From the NCBI RefSeq assembly GCF_018143015.1, contig NC_054755.1, forward strand, positions 6,875,124 through 6,939,123: a DNA stretch of 64,000 nt, in the 5' to 3' direction. The notes beneath the pieces are model-generated. The model worked only from the letters and a program-made list of their open reading frames with translations. It did not search any database and was not told where the DNA came from. Below, one piece after another: positions 35,301-47,400 of this stretch. Positions within the stretch are counted from its first letter, which is position 1. Every line of letters begins with the position of its first letter. Source of the stretch: Lytechinus variegatus. Its lineage: Eukaryota > Echinodermata > Echinoidea > Temnopleuroida > Toxopneustidae. A program made the position numbers and the translations under genes.

Positions 35301-36420
35301 ATTTGTTTGTGTGAATGCGGATTAGTCATATCGCACGGGTATGTAGCCCTATAGTCCAGGTTACTTCCTCATTATTGGGTTTCCTGCAGAAATATCACCT
35401 TTAAAATCAAAATCATAACTTTGGTATAATATAAAAGTTATCGAGTTACATCGAGACTCCAAGTTCATCATGTTCATAGAGATCGAAGAACAATTTCTTA
35501 TTTAAGATTGATTTGCTGTTTAAATTCCACTTGTCGACACTTATCACTTATCAGTCATTAAACATTTGAAGAGCCTTTTACTTAAGCTTTACATGTCAAG
35601 TCTCAAGTCTGTCATGTCTGTCAGGAATGATTTTTTCATCTGATCTTACAATATTTCGTTTTCGTATAATTTTCCGACTTTTGGTTTGTCTAACTCCCTT
35701 CATTATTCTATCTATCTGTATTTTCTAGCTCTCATGCATCTTTCTTTCTCCCTCCCTGCATCTGATTTGTGTCTCTTTTCGTGCCCCTCTCCTTCTGATC
35801 GGGGGGGGGGGGGTCCCATGCCCTCTCCCTCTCTCAAACTCCCTTTTCATACGATTTAAGTTAAATGTAGTAAATATCTTATTATTTAGATTTAATTCCT
35901 GCTGATAAGTGAACCAAACGAATATGTAACATCATATACAGTATTAATAAATGCTTGAAAGTAGATCAATAACCCGGAACAACGTCAAGGAGAGAAGATC
36001 CACCTCGGAAGATCTAACATCCTATGGTAAAGATTTAATTCCAAGATAAAAACGAAAATAAAGGAAATAAGATTCTATAATCACGATAAAAACAAATGGT
36101 AAGAAGAAACGTTGATCGAGTACTTTGTTGTGAGAAACAACGCCTTCTTGGTGCGATCGGAGATAAAAAATGAAGAAATAAATAGATTCGATAATCACAA
36201 ATGGTTAAAATAAGATATCCCAAATCGTTTGAGGAAAATGTGACGCGTTAGTAAAAAAAAAAGGAAATTAACTTATGTGGTGTGCTTGCAGGAACAAAAT
36301 TACCCGAAATGTTGTCGTTTGACCCTTGATAGTGCATTCTACATGTTCTATATAAAACCAAAAAATAATGAAAAAACATTAATCACAAATGGCCAGAAAA
36401 ATGTACATCACTATATAGAT
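32340..36420. other. 4-kb stretch without a recognisable gene
   Basis: AT-rich with G runs near 32780, 32967 and 35800 and three TAGGCCTA palindromes (34475, 35066, 35201). Open frames of 60-75 codons are isolated and lack family features. Confidence 0.45.
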
Positions 36421-36463
36421 CATGATTATTAAAATCTCTGTTTCTTAACATTCAATGAGGAAG

Positions 36464-36469
36464 TTACAC

Positions 36470-36503
<34 letters not shown>

Positions 36504-36535
36504 GGGGATAGAGTGTGTGTGTGTGTGTGTAAGGG
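36464..36535 (+). repeat. (GA)n and (GT)n microsatellite
   Basis: AGAGAGAGAGAAAGAGAGAG run followed by (GT)9-10. Confidence 0.9.
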
Positions 36536-36847
36536 GGAGAAAGGGGGGAGTAGGAGGGAAAGAAAAGATAACAAAAATGAGGTGGGGGAGGACGAGGAGA
36601 AAAAAAAAATCGGTGAGATAGTGACAGGGGATGAAGGAGAGAGGGGAGAGATAGAAATACAATTATTTCCATGTGTAAATCTCTGTTTACATGTTTTTGA
36701 TTGCTTTCAAACAATATTTGATTCGATTGTTAGCAAAAAGGGTTGTTTAAATGCCATGTTACGGTTGAGTGTCTAAATAGACCTGGCGAGTTCAAATATT
36801 GTTATTGGTAAAATTGGTGTGGTATTTTTTGCACTAACGATTGCAGA

Positions 36848-37007
36848 TAGGCCCTGTTCATAAAGGATTTTAAATTTGTTTTAACCTTGCATTATCGCAA
36901 CTACCATGGAAACAAGGCTCAGCAGCCAATCACAATTAAGGGTTCATTGCGGGCAGTTACAATAATGGCAAAGTTACAATAGTTGTAAGTAGTTATGAAA
37001 CTGGCCC
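36848..37007. mobile_element. Foldback MITE (GGCCCTGTTCATAAAGG)
   Basis: GGCCCTGTTCATAAAGGA at the left, TTATGAAACTGGCCCCC at the right. The interior carries AACCTTGCATTATCGC and GGCAAAGTTACAAT. A related half element is seen at 42553. Confidence 0.6.
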
Positions 37008-37148
37008 CCGAGGTGTCTAACTTTGCAACAGAAAGGGGAGGAAATTGACACTGAATTCATAATTTTATATGGGATGATGTACCAACTGAAGCTCTTCGGT
37101 CGGGCTTTGACTGCTAAAGAAATGAAAAACACAAAATCCTTGTAAGCA

Positions 37149-37307
37149 GGGGAGCGTTTCATGAAAGGACTTGTCAGACGTTTTATCCGACAAGTCCCAT
37201 TTTATCCGACAGTTGCTATAGTAACAGTGCCTCTCAGCCAATCAGAATCAAGGAAAGATGTCAGATCTGACAACTTGTCAGACAGAAATGTTGATGAAAT
37301 GGTCCCC
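37149..37307. mobile_element. Foldback MITE (GGGAGCGTTTCATGA family), copy 3
   Basis: GGGGAGCGTTTCATGAAAGG at the left and GATGAAATGGTCCCC at the right. TCAGATCTGACAACTTGTCA inside. Best preserved of the three copies. Confidence 0.75.
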
Positions 37308-37344
37308 AGGTCTTTCAGGCCTTTTGAATTGTGCTTCACAGATC

Positions 37345-37622
37345 AGGTTTAACTTAAACTCAGGTTTAAAGTTGTGGTTTAAATATGGATAGCCAATTGT
37401 TACATAAATCTCTAACGGTAGAGATATCACATTTCAGCTCATTTGGCTCTCAAATCATTCATAATTGTCTATCAAGTATAAATAGATTATTGTCTTCACC
37501 ATCGATGAATCAGGAAAAGGCACAGTAAACATAAGAAACGTTCAACTTAACAAAAAAAAATTGATACTTTTGGCTTCCCATACTTTAACCACAACTTCAA
37601 ACCCGAGTTTAAGTTAAACCTG
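37345..37622. mobile_element. Foldback MITE with ~45-bp arms (GGTTTAACTTAAACTC)
   Basis: AGGTTTAACTTAAACTCAGG at the left and CGAGTTTAAGTTAAACCT at the right. The arms continue through GTTGTGGTTTAA and its complement TTAACCACAAC. Confidence 0.75.
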
Positions 37623-38069
37623 ACTTCAGAGTACGGGCCAATTAGTTTTCTTTGTTTGTTTCAGTAATTTGTCATTTGTTTATACATTAATGTTTCTAAG
37701 TATTATTTCAGGGATGAGATTCTTTGTCTACCAGTCCGTATATAATTTATGTATATAGCCATGATAACATTCAAAATTGTAATTTGTATTTATGTTGTTT
37801 ATTTTGCCTATTTGGCTTGTGAAATTAAAGCTAAAGTTGAAATCGAAATGAACATACACAACATCGGCAGTTTGTTCCCTGCTTTTTTATGGGGCGATTC
37901 TTTGTGGTATCAGTGAGTATCTTTTCTGAACATTCAAAGGTTTCTTTGTAGGCCAATCCCTTCTATTTTGGAACCACCGCTGAAAAAAAGATATTTAAAA
38001 AAAATGAGAAGACTACAGATATTCATGGTAATTGCCTTCGCAGTGTAGAGATATATGTGTCGCCGAGGA

Positions 38070-38774
38070 AGTAATATACAACTAAAATCTACCCCATTAA
38101 AAGCCACGTCCTTCAACTAAAAACTGTCAATGGAATTTCCATATCAGGATTGTCAAAGCATCTCCGATGATCTCCCCCCATATTCTTTTCATTTGACAAC
38201 CCCATTTTTTATTATCTTTTTGGTCGAGTACACTCGAGAGATGTGTCAACAATGCTGCTACCACATAATAGGCTGGTAGCATGTAATATCGTGTCGCAAA
38301 TATAATGCCCAGTCACAACAGCCAAATTGAATCCAGATCGACTAAAGATATTACGTTATTTCCATTGATATATGATCGGTCTGTTAGGAGTCGGTTGCGT
38401 TGGTGTGACTGTAGCCATGAGCTGAATGAACAACGTGTCTAGATTTTTTTTGAATTCCCGTCCGATATTATGAGATGTATGCTAATGGCTAATGGACTAT
38501 GATGGGGGTTTAGAAGTGATTTAAACCACACTGTGACGATTATCAAACCATGTTACGCTCCATTTATACAGTGGTGTTGTGTTGTATGGATTATCAATAT
38601 TTACATGTTGCTGTAGAATTTTCTGGCATTTTTGTAAGCTGACATCATTTCGGCCAAAGCCATCGCGGAATTAGAAACCCTATCCGACAGAATGAAAGGT
38701 ATATCACCAACCTTCGGTCAAAACCAAGATTTCACAGGAAAACCATATTGTAATTCAATCTTCTAATATTTCAG
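38070..38774 (+). promoter_or_regulatory. Conserved upstream block and 5' exon end of GPCR gene A
   Basis: Matches the blocks before genes B (53140-53657) and C (58130-58630). Shared landmarks are AGGATTGTCAAAG (38148), CATTTGACAACC, TTCCCGTCCGATATTATGAG (38455), TAATGGCTAATGGACT and TGACGATTATCAA. The block ends in a donor TTTCAG|GTAAGA at 38774/38775. The partner acceptor is TCTACAG at 44440. So a non-coding first exon and presumably the promoter lie here, with a 5.7-kb first intron. A copy of the CAGTCACACCAACG repeat (38370-38412) interrupts it. TSS not visible. Confidence 0.6.
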
Positions 38775-39809
38775 GTAAGATGTTATTGACATATTTTCAT
38801 ATCACAGTTGCACTTTGTCCAGGGAGTCAAAAAGGTCGTATTTTTACAAATATTAAAGAGAATGTTTGTAACTATAGAAAAGTGTATTATTACCACCGAA
38901 TCCGACAAGGTAATGTGTCTAAATAGAGATCTCTGTCGGTAAAACATGGAAATCATATCACAGGAATGGCACAAATCCGGAGGGGGGGGGGGGTGGTATC
39001 CTCTCCCCGAAAATGTGCCCCCAACTTTCAAGAAAAAGAGTTTAAATTCTGATATCTCCAAATGAGTGAAATCACTGTTAAAACTGTGTTAGGCTTCCAC
39101 TTCGAATACTGTTGTTTAATTATCAAATTAATTTCTAACATGCTCTGGCTTCGAGTTGGTCGCCAAAGCTTTAACATTTACATTTCGGAAACAAAATCAT
39201 CAGTTAAAAAAAAACACAATTATTAATCAATTTAAAAAATGATATTCACTGCATCATGACAGTATTTTTGCCATTATCAAAGTTTTGATTGTGTAATTCT
39301 ACCAACTTTTGCAATCATTAATTAAGCCTTTAATATTAAAAACACAACACATGTCTCTTTTACATTAGCGCAAACATAGAGAGTAGGATGGGGGGGGGGG
39401 TGTAAATTATACTGGTACATTCGAGGAGGGTGATTACCTGTACAAAAGTAATCCCATGCTTCAAGGTAAATTTATAGTCATAGTGTAATAGTATATAATT
39501 GTGAAGCATTGATAATTATACTGATAGTTATAGATTGAAATACCGAGAAACATATTAGTAATATCTTGATAATACAGGTACATGTATTAAAAAAACATCA
39601 ATAATCGTAGCCAGATGGCTGAATTATCTATTTCTTTTTTATTTTTTCATCATTTGAAACATGTTATTTTCTCCACATTGTTTGTGAAAAAAAGTTTTGA
39701 TCTACCCTAAACATGACTTTTGATGGAATTACCATTGTTTTAGCATGGTGTGGTTCAATGAAAACGATCCTTACTGTCATATTTGTAAAAACTGAAATGT
39801 TTTGTAATA

Positions 39810-40012
39810 AAAAAGCAAAGGAAACAGTGAGTGACACGTCGTTGGGTCGTACTTTGAACTATTTTTGCGAAAAATAAGAGAAAGTTTAAAAATGTCATAA
39901 CTTCCTTATTTTAGTTCCGATTTTGGTGTTTGGTGAAGTTTTTTTTTTGCACTAGGCTTGTTTGATTTTCCTCTTTTTATTCAAATCTAATTTTAGTTGG
40001 GGGTGGACTTGA
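39810..40012. repeat. Partial TTAA-type MITE
   Basis: Right half only: AAAATGTCATAACTTCCTTA, then TTTTATTCAAATCTAATTTT and GGGGGTGGACTTG. Diverged from the copies at 25981 and 31729, so older. Confidence 0.55.
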
Positions 40013-40317
40013 ACATGAGGTACCCTAGATGGGATCCCCTTTTCTACTTCAAAGCAATGAGAATCACTCATGTGAGGAAAGCGGTAGTATTTTAGATGAG
40101 CATATTTGCAAACATTGCGCGGCCAAATATCCAGACATTAATTAAGATTTGACGAGCATGAGTAAATCAAAATGGGATTGATAGAGAGAGGGAAGTTTAT
40201 TGAATGAAAACAGACTGTATGTTATGTGGAGGACGGAAATGAAAAAAATTAAGGGAGAGGAATAAAACAAAGAATAAGCAAGCAATTAAGAAAGAGGGCG
40301 AGAGTGTGATAGACCAT

Positions 40318-40425
40318 TAGATAGATAGATAGATATGATCATAGATAGATAGACAGACAGATAGATAGACAGACAGACAGATGAATAGATAGATCGTTGG
40401 GTAGATAGATTGATAGAGAGAGAAT
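40318..40425 (+). repeat. (GATA/GACA)n microsatellite
   Basis: AGATAGATAGATAGA with GACAGACAGACAG interruptions. Confidence 0.9.
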
Positions 40426-40589
40426 ACAAATCGAGTAAATATTTACAAAAGACAAAAAAGAAAAGACAAATGAAAGAAAAAGAGGATTTTTGGAAGACGG
40501 GATACAAAATATCAAATCAATGCAAGAGAAATGTAATAAAACCATTGACAAAGGAACAAGGAAAACCAGAATGTGAAATATTATTTACC

Positions 40590-40830
40590 AAGTGCAGCCA
40601 ATTCAGCTCCAAAAACTGGTCTTCCAGCGGGCCCAGCTATTATTATTACCCCCGGCCTTTGCTCCGTTACCGAGGAGCTCAAGCATTCGAGGACTCTCTT
40701 CCTACTAGCGAGTACCATTCACCTCACCTGGGTTGAGTGTAGCACGATGTGGGTATATTTCTTGCTGACGGAAAAGATGCCTTGGCTGTATAGGAATCGA
40801 ACCCATGTCCCTCAGATTGAAAGACGACTG
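40590..40830 (+). repeat. SINE-like dispersed repeat
   Basis: GAGTACCATTCACCTCACCT followed by GGGTTGAGTGTAGCAC and GGAATCGAACCCATG. The same CATT(C/T)ACCTCACCTGGGTT block occurs at 41873-41892. This is the look of a non-LTR-derived short repeat. Confidence 0.45.
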
Positions 40831-41744
40831 TCAAATCAAACCATCACCGACTCAAAACCAACTGATGGTACATCATTGGAAATAACGTATGGTCTGTCTG
40901 AAATCAGTTTCGTTGATCAATAACGATTCAGGCAATCATCATTTCTAAAATTGGTGATCCATGCCTGCCGTCCTCGCTAATGAAAATCAAAACAGTCTTG
41001 ATATTCATTCTCCTTATAATATATTCATGAAGTGTATCAAGGTTTCTAATTTAGTAAATAACTTTCTTCTACTCAGCAGATCTGCCCTATTTGATTAGCA
41101 TCGTCTAATTATCGTCCATCTTCGTTTAATCATTGCCCGAATCATTGTCCTTTTCCATTAAGGCGTGAAGGGAACTAATTAGGCTCGGGAGAATTTGATA
41201 AATGACGTAGGGCTACGTACTCTTTGCTTCGATGGGTTCCGCACCGAAGAACACACTATTTTCTTCTTCACACAACATCATCATTATTGTCATCATTTTG
41301 ATAATCATTGTCATTAATACAGCTACATAACAGGCGGTAATAATGGTAAGATACAAAAACAAAACTGAGGATATGGGCGTCGTACTATTGTACAATTGTG
41401 AAGTAAAAATTAGATATCTTGATAAATTATCATATTGTTACTGTTATCATTTTATGTTTTTGAAGGGGAATGCTTTCTTTATCATGTAGTCTTGAAATTC
41501 TTTTTTTTTTGGCTCTTGATAATTGCACACACGAAAATTAACTAATCCTAATGACAGACACATATTTTCTTAGCAATTTTTGTTCTTCCAGCGGGATGGT
41601 AATGGGGCATTTAACATATTAAATTCTACCATTTGCATACGAAATTGCTAAGTTAAAGTGCAATCCATTCGATAGACAATGAATAAATGAACAGCTGGAC
41701 AATATTATGAATAAACAAATATCATAAATTCATGATAAAAATAA

Positions 41745-41925
41745 TGATATAGGGTATTTATAGTGCGCACATATCCACCTTGTTAGGTGCTCAAGGCGCT
41801 CATATATTACCTGGCTAAGCTAGGCGTTCATAGCGCACACAGTTTTTCAAGGAATTACTTCCTACCGGTACCCATTTACCTCACCTGGGTTCAGTGCAGC
41901 ACATTGTGGATCAGTTTATGTAGTA
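41745..41925 (+). repeat. SINE-like dispersed repeat, second copy
   Basis: TATTTATAGTGCGCACATAT, TTGTTAGGTGCTCAAGGCGC, TACCGGTACCCATTTACCTC and ACCTGGGTTCAGTGCAGCAC in a row. It shares its second half with 40700-40750. Confidence 0.5.
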
Positions 41926-42719
41926 AGAAACACTACAGTCTCTTTGAAGTTATTCAAGGTTAACGAATCATGCTAATGTGCATTATTTTGATATGACACA
42001 TACATACGATCTAAAAGTGTTTTAAATATCAATTCCAAATCAACGAGTGATCTGTCACTTCGATTTTTATAGGTCTATAAGTACTTCGATTTCTATAGGT
42101 CTATAAGTTGAATAAAATAGAGTGAAGTTTCATTAAATTTAACTGAAATTTCATTTGAATGCTGCGAGGGGTGTAGATTGATTTTAAAAGACATATAGTT
42201 ATATTGAAGCATGATCTCTCTCTCTCTCGCTATAAGCATTTCAATTGTTGTTTTCGCTTTTAAATGCTCATTATTACACATGCACTGTACGTGATATGGA
42301 AGCAACTGAAGTAATAATGGTTTAAGTTTGATGATTACCTTCTTTATAAATTTGTAACCATGACAACGGAAAGCCGACGCTGCATCTAGGGCAGTAAGCG
42401 TGTTCATAATCTACACACATGCTTAAAGGACGAATATGCAATTTGCAGAGTGAATTAACCTGTTGCCTACCATGGCCAACAGGAACCGAGTATCCCATGT
42501 ACATACTCAATGGAAATAAGAGAATTTGGTATTCAGGAGGTTAAGGTGAACAGAGGCCCGTTGCAGAAAAAGTTGCAATCAATCGCAACTCTAAAAATCA
42601 TGTGTAACTTGATGTTCAACCAATTAGTGTCTCTCCAAGCGGCAGTGTAATTAAAAGAGCATGAAAATACATCTATGGTACGATAGTACGATATAATCCA
42701 GTACCCTCTTGCTTTTAAA

Positions 42720-43707
42720 GTCTCGCCTGCAATAGCAGAGCGAGACTATAGGTGCCGCTTTTCCAACGGCGACGGCGTCGTCAACATTGAAATCTTAACC
42801 AAGATTAAGTTTTTGAAATGTCATCATAACTTAGAAAGTATATGTACCTAGTTAATGAAACTTGAAAATAAGGGTAAACAAGTATAACTAAACATCCTGT
42901 CTGAGTTTCAGATCACATGACTAAGGCCAAAGGTCATCTAGGGTCAATGAACTTAGACCATGTTAGGGGAATCAACATCGGAATCTTAACCAAGGTTAAG
43001 TTTTTGAAATGTTATCATAACTTCGAAAGTATATAACCTAGTTCATAAAACTTATACATAAGGGTATTAGTGTACCATCTAAGATCTTGCCTAAGTTTCA
43101 GGTCACACAATTGAGGTCAAAGGTCACTTTGGAATAATGAACTTTGGCCATGCTGGGGTTATTTGAGGAATTGTCATCATATCTTAGAAATTTTATGGAT
43201 CTAGTTCATGAAACTTGGACATAAGAGCAATGAAGTATCCTTGAACATCCTTTGCGAGTTTCAGGTCACATGGCCAAGGTCAAACGTCATTTAGGTTCAA
43301 CAAACTTTTGTAATGTTGGGGGTATTTGTGGAATCGTCATCATACATTTAAAAGTTTGTGGTTCTAATTCATGAATCTTGGACATAAAAGCAGCAATGTA
43401 TTCCTGAATATCCTGTGCGCGTTTAAGGAACATGGCTAAGATCAAAGGTCATTTAAAGGTCGATGAACTCTGGCCGTGTTGGGAGTATGTGTTGAATTGG
43501 CATCATAACTTAGTCAGTTTATGAATCTAGCTCACGAAACATCGACATAAGGAAATCAAGCATGCACATGTCTTAGGTCACATGATCATGGTCAAAGTCG
43601 GACACAATATCTTATTGTCATATGAGTATTTTCTTCTGTGAATAATTCATAAGCTGTTTGCAAAGGCAGCACTGCTGCTACATCGCATTGCCTAATGCAG
43701 GCGAGAC
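42720..43707 (+). mobile_element. TIR element with tandem 160-190-bp modules and DR1 sites, copy 1
   Basis: Ends GTCTCGCCTGCAAT and ATGCAGGCGAGAC are inverted repeats. The left end adds GCAGAGCGAGAC, giving a small hairpin, then GGTGCCGCTTTTCC. The interior has four or five diverged modules with CATCATAACTTAG, GTTTCAGGTCACA and AAGGTCAAAGGTCA. One module has a perfect AGGTCAAAGGTCA (43114-43126). Non-coding. A reverse-oriented relative lies at 56580-57650. Confidence 0.75.
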
Positions 43708-43731
43708 TGCCAGACGCGTTCCTTTTGTTAA

Positions 43732-44286
43732 AGGTCAAGTCCACCCAAGAATATTGTTTTTCAGAATAAATAGAAAAAAATCAAACTAGCATAATGCTGA
43801 AAATTCCATCCAAATCGGATGTAAAATAAGAAAGTTATGGCATTTTATTGTGTCATGCAAATGAGACGGTCGTTGATGCCTCTGACTCACTATTTCTTTT
43901 GTTTTTTTTATTGTTTGAATTATAATATATTTCACTTCTTACAGATTTGACAATAAGGACCAACTTGACTGAACCATATAGCATTAAACAATGCGATTTC
44001 CGCATGTTCAGGGAGGGATTAATCGTTGTTTCACTTGACAATGAGGAGAAAATTAGAATATTTCATATTTCATACAGTAAAATACAAAAGAAATAGTGAG
44101 TGGATGACCTCTCCTCATTTGTATACCCACCAGGATGTGCATATAACTGTTTTGTGAAATTAAACGAAACTTTAAAATGTCATAACTTTCTTATTTTACA
44201 ACCGATATTGATGAAATTTTCAGTATTCTGCTTGTTGAATTTTTCTCTTTATTCAAATCAACTTTCTGATGGGGTGGACTTGTCCT
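43732..44286. mobile_element. TTAA-flanked foldback MITE, copy 3
   Basis: Starts AGGTCAAGTCCACC after TTAA (43728-43731) and ends GGGGTGGACTTGTCCT before TCAA. Several internal deletions compared with 25981-26582. It sits just before the coding start of gene A. Confidence 0.75.
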
Positions 44287-44474
44287 TCAATAATACATAA
44301 CATAGCGTGGTTAGAATATTAGAATATAGAAATAATCCAAGCATTCGCATCTTATTTTCAAACATCTTTGTTATAATTATGTTGAAATCGATACCACAAT
44401 CATTTTTAATCATTCCTTGCTTGAAAAATAATGTCTACAGGTTTGGACAAACGTAGGCTCATCGCACATTGACT

Positions 44475-47400
44475 ATGAATGCAACTTCAAGGATGGCAAC
44501 TACTATCGGGTTGAATGACTCTTACACGACAGACACTGTAATCAACCATTCCTGCACCTTCGTTTTTCTTGAAGACGAATGCGACCTGACTATTCTTCTT
44601 TCCACCATCATGTTTTTCGTCACGTTGTTCAACATCATCTTCGGGGTCATCGCCAACGTTCTCGTAATCGGTATCATTCTTGCGACGAAAGAAATGTGGA
44701 CGATTCCGAGCATGTACCTTGCGAATCTTGCAGTTACCGATCTGATGGTGCTACTGTTTGTAGCAGGGCTTAATTGCTACGAGTATTATATCGGGGCTTT
44801 CCAACCAACGGAATACCACATCCCACAAGCTTTCGTATATTACATGGAATTGGTAAGATTAAAAAATAAAAGATTTCAACCTTTATTGACGAATATGAAA
44901 ATGTCATCATCACTACTACAACTGTCATCATCATCGTCATCATCGCCCACGTCATTACCACCACCAGTCATCGCTATTATAATCGTCAATATTCTGCAAT
45001 GTGGGGATAATTGTTCATTCCTAATTTTTTTTTGTTATACTCTTCATAATACCTTTGATGATTTTGTTCTTTATTTTCTTTTGGCAAAAGAGCCGGCCCA
45101 AAGTGAAACAAAATAGAATATATACTGACTTATTAATATCAGACATTTCTAAACATATTTTCACTTGGTCTGACAAACCCAGGATTTATTTTGTCAACCA
45201 TACACTGTTCAAAACCACTGAAAGGAGAAAAAAGGAGATTTTGCAAAAAGCAATAACAATCATTCCGTAAATTCATAAAGCAGGATTTTCTTCAGCAATT
45301 TAACAGAACAGGTCTGTTTAAAAAGGGGATAAGGGTGTTTTATTAAAGGAAATTTGTAAGGTTCCATACACCAAATACCAATTTCCTGTAAGATTACGCA
45401 ATCTGGTAAGATTACAGGTGTTCTCGAGACTGCTGCAGGAACTTCTTTTATTTTCAGCATAAATTTTCTAAAAGTGTATGATATGCATAACGAATTAACA
45501 GTGAAAACTGATTGGGTGAGTAGGGCATCTAACAAAAAAAAATATATAAACTGGACACGGAGAAACCCAACTAGATTATAATGTTCCAAAGTCACAAGCA
45601 CTTAAGGTTTTTCATTAGATGATTGCAGATTTCATACCAAACAAATACCTAAAAATTTGATTTGGTAAATGTTTCATTTTACTTTTGGTTTCAGTACAGA
45701 TAAAGCAATTCAGAGCTGTACACATTCTAAATAATGAATATAATATAAGTCGCATCATATTGTTTAGCTCTTTTTTGTAGGCCTACTTTCTTTAATGAAA
45801 GTACAAAAACTGCTGTAGCTCTCTTTGTAGAATATAAAACAACAGAAGAAGCTTTTCATATTGAAAAATATTTTGATATGAGTTATTTATTACACTACCG
45901 TAGATAATTAGTTGTATTTAGCCATTTTTATTGCCTTCACTAGTATTTACAGACTGATTTGCGTGAGTAATTGACATCATTTAAGAGAGGGATCAAAATA
46001 AAGGTACACTTTAAAAATACAACAAAGAGCAAACAAAATTGCAACAAAGGGAAGACGACAAGATATTTCAGAAATTATTGTATTGACATTGTAAAATTGA
46101 GGTGGCTATATACAGATCGAGTTCAAACTAATAATATAATTGTTTGCATTATAATTTTTCGGTATTGTTTTATAAACAGAATCGTCAATGAGGAGGAGGA
46201 AAGGATAATGATCATTTAAGTACTCAAGATCATCATCAACATCATATTCATCACCAGCATGGTTACATTTATCTTCATCTGATCATTATCATCACCATCA
46301 TCGCATTTCCAATGCCACGATCATCATCATATTCATTATCGTCATCATTACCACTAACTTACTTATCCTTCTTTTCTCCACCACCATAATCATCATGCTC
46401 ATCATCATCTTCAACATCATCATCATCATCATCATCATCATCCTCATCATCATCATGATCATCATCACCACCACCACCATTTCCATCATCACCATCATCA
46501 CCATCATTTCCATCATTATCATCATCATCATCATCATCACGACATTAAAACTATAGTACTGGTGCCAGCAACTAACATAATATATATCACTTCCATAATT
46601 TATAAAAATGTGAAATGTATTACCATTTTCTATTAATCAATACAACAGCTTGACATCGTAAAAATTGTGAATACATTTCAATTCTTTAAAACTTGAATTG
46701 AATATTCTAATTCTATTGACTTATTCATTTTTTTCCAGGTGACTGCCTGTGCAACCGTTGTGATGATGATCGCCCTTACCATTGACAGATTCTTTGCTAT
46801 TGTCTATCCTTTACGATCCAAGAAGTTTCGGACCAAGAAAACTGCTATCGTGGTTTGCGTTGTTGTCTGGATTTGTAAGATATTAAATTTCATTTCAATT
46901 TCGTTGCGTTTATTTAAATTTCCAATGATTACAATTATTATTGCGTAAAAGATTTACGGTACACCATGTGTAAAGTCCTGCTGGGTATTTGATAAAGTCA
47001 GGTGCTCGTAAAGCTACGCACAACTTTACGTACGACTGGAATATGTTCTTATGTCCTAAATGAATGACGTAGGGGTGTATCATCTAGCGCAGGAAGGGGT
47101 CACCAGTCGTGCGTAAGTCATTCGAATCTTACGGACAGCTTTATGAAACACCCACCTGGAAGGACTGAGATAAGAAAAGTGGATAGAATTGGAGAAGAAT
47201 TGGAAAGGCGAGAAAGTGGAGGTTTGAAAGTAGAGTATTCTTTTGGAAATTAGTGTATAGTCCTTAAAATGACTGTAAACCAGAAGAGGAAAACCTAGTA
47301 GTAGGCAAGCATGAGTAGGTGAAAGAAGGCTGGCTTGAGTCGGCGAGTAGAGTGGTAGCAGGGGCGGGAGACTTGATGTTTCGGACAGGTTGACTGTCTG

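Larger units (their letters stand above)
38775..44440 (+). other. Inferred 5' UTR intron of GPCR gene A
   Basis: No coding sequence recognised. Swollen by repeats (40318, 40590, 41745, 42720, 43732) compared with 562 bp in gene B and 1009 bp in gene C. Confidence 0.5.

Noticed and set aside
40573-40923. 116-codon frame at the SINE-like repeat
   Set aside because: It runs across a dispersed repeat and unrelated flanking sequence, and the text is typical of repeat-derived frames.
44853-45116. Extension of GPCR gene A exon 1 past its donor
   Set aside because: The frame stays open by chance through a Ser/Ile-rich microsatellite. The donor GTAAGA and exon 2 continue the TM3 sequence exactly as in B and C.
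46298-46540. Met-rich frame on the minus strand
   Set aside because: Translation of an ATC microsatellite. The same explains the Met/Asp/Ile/His frames at 60142-60517.
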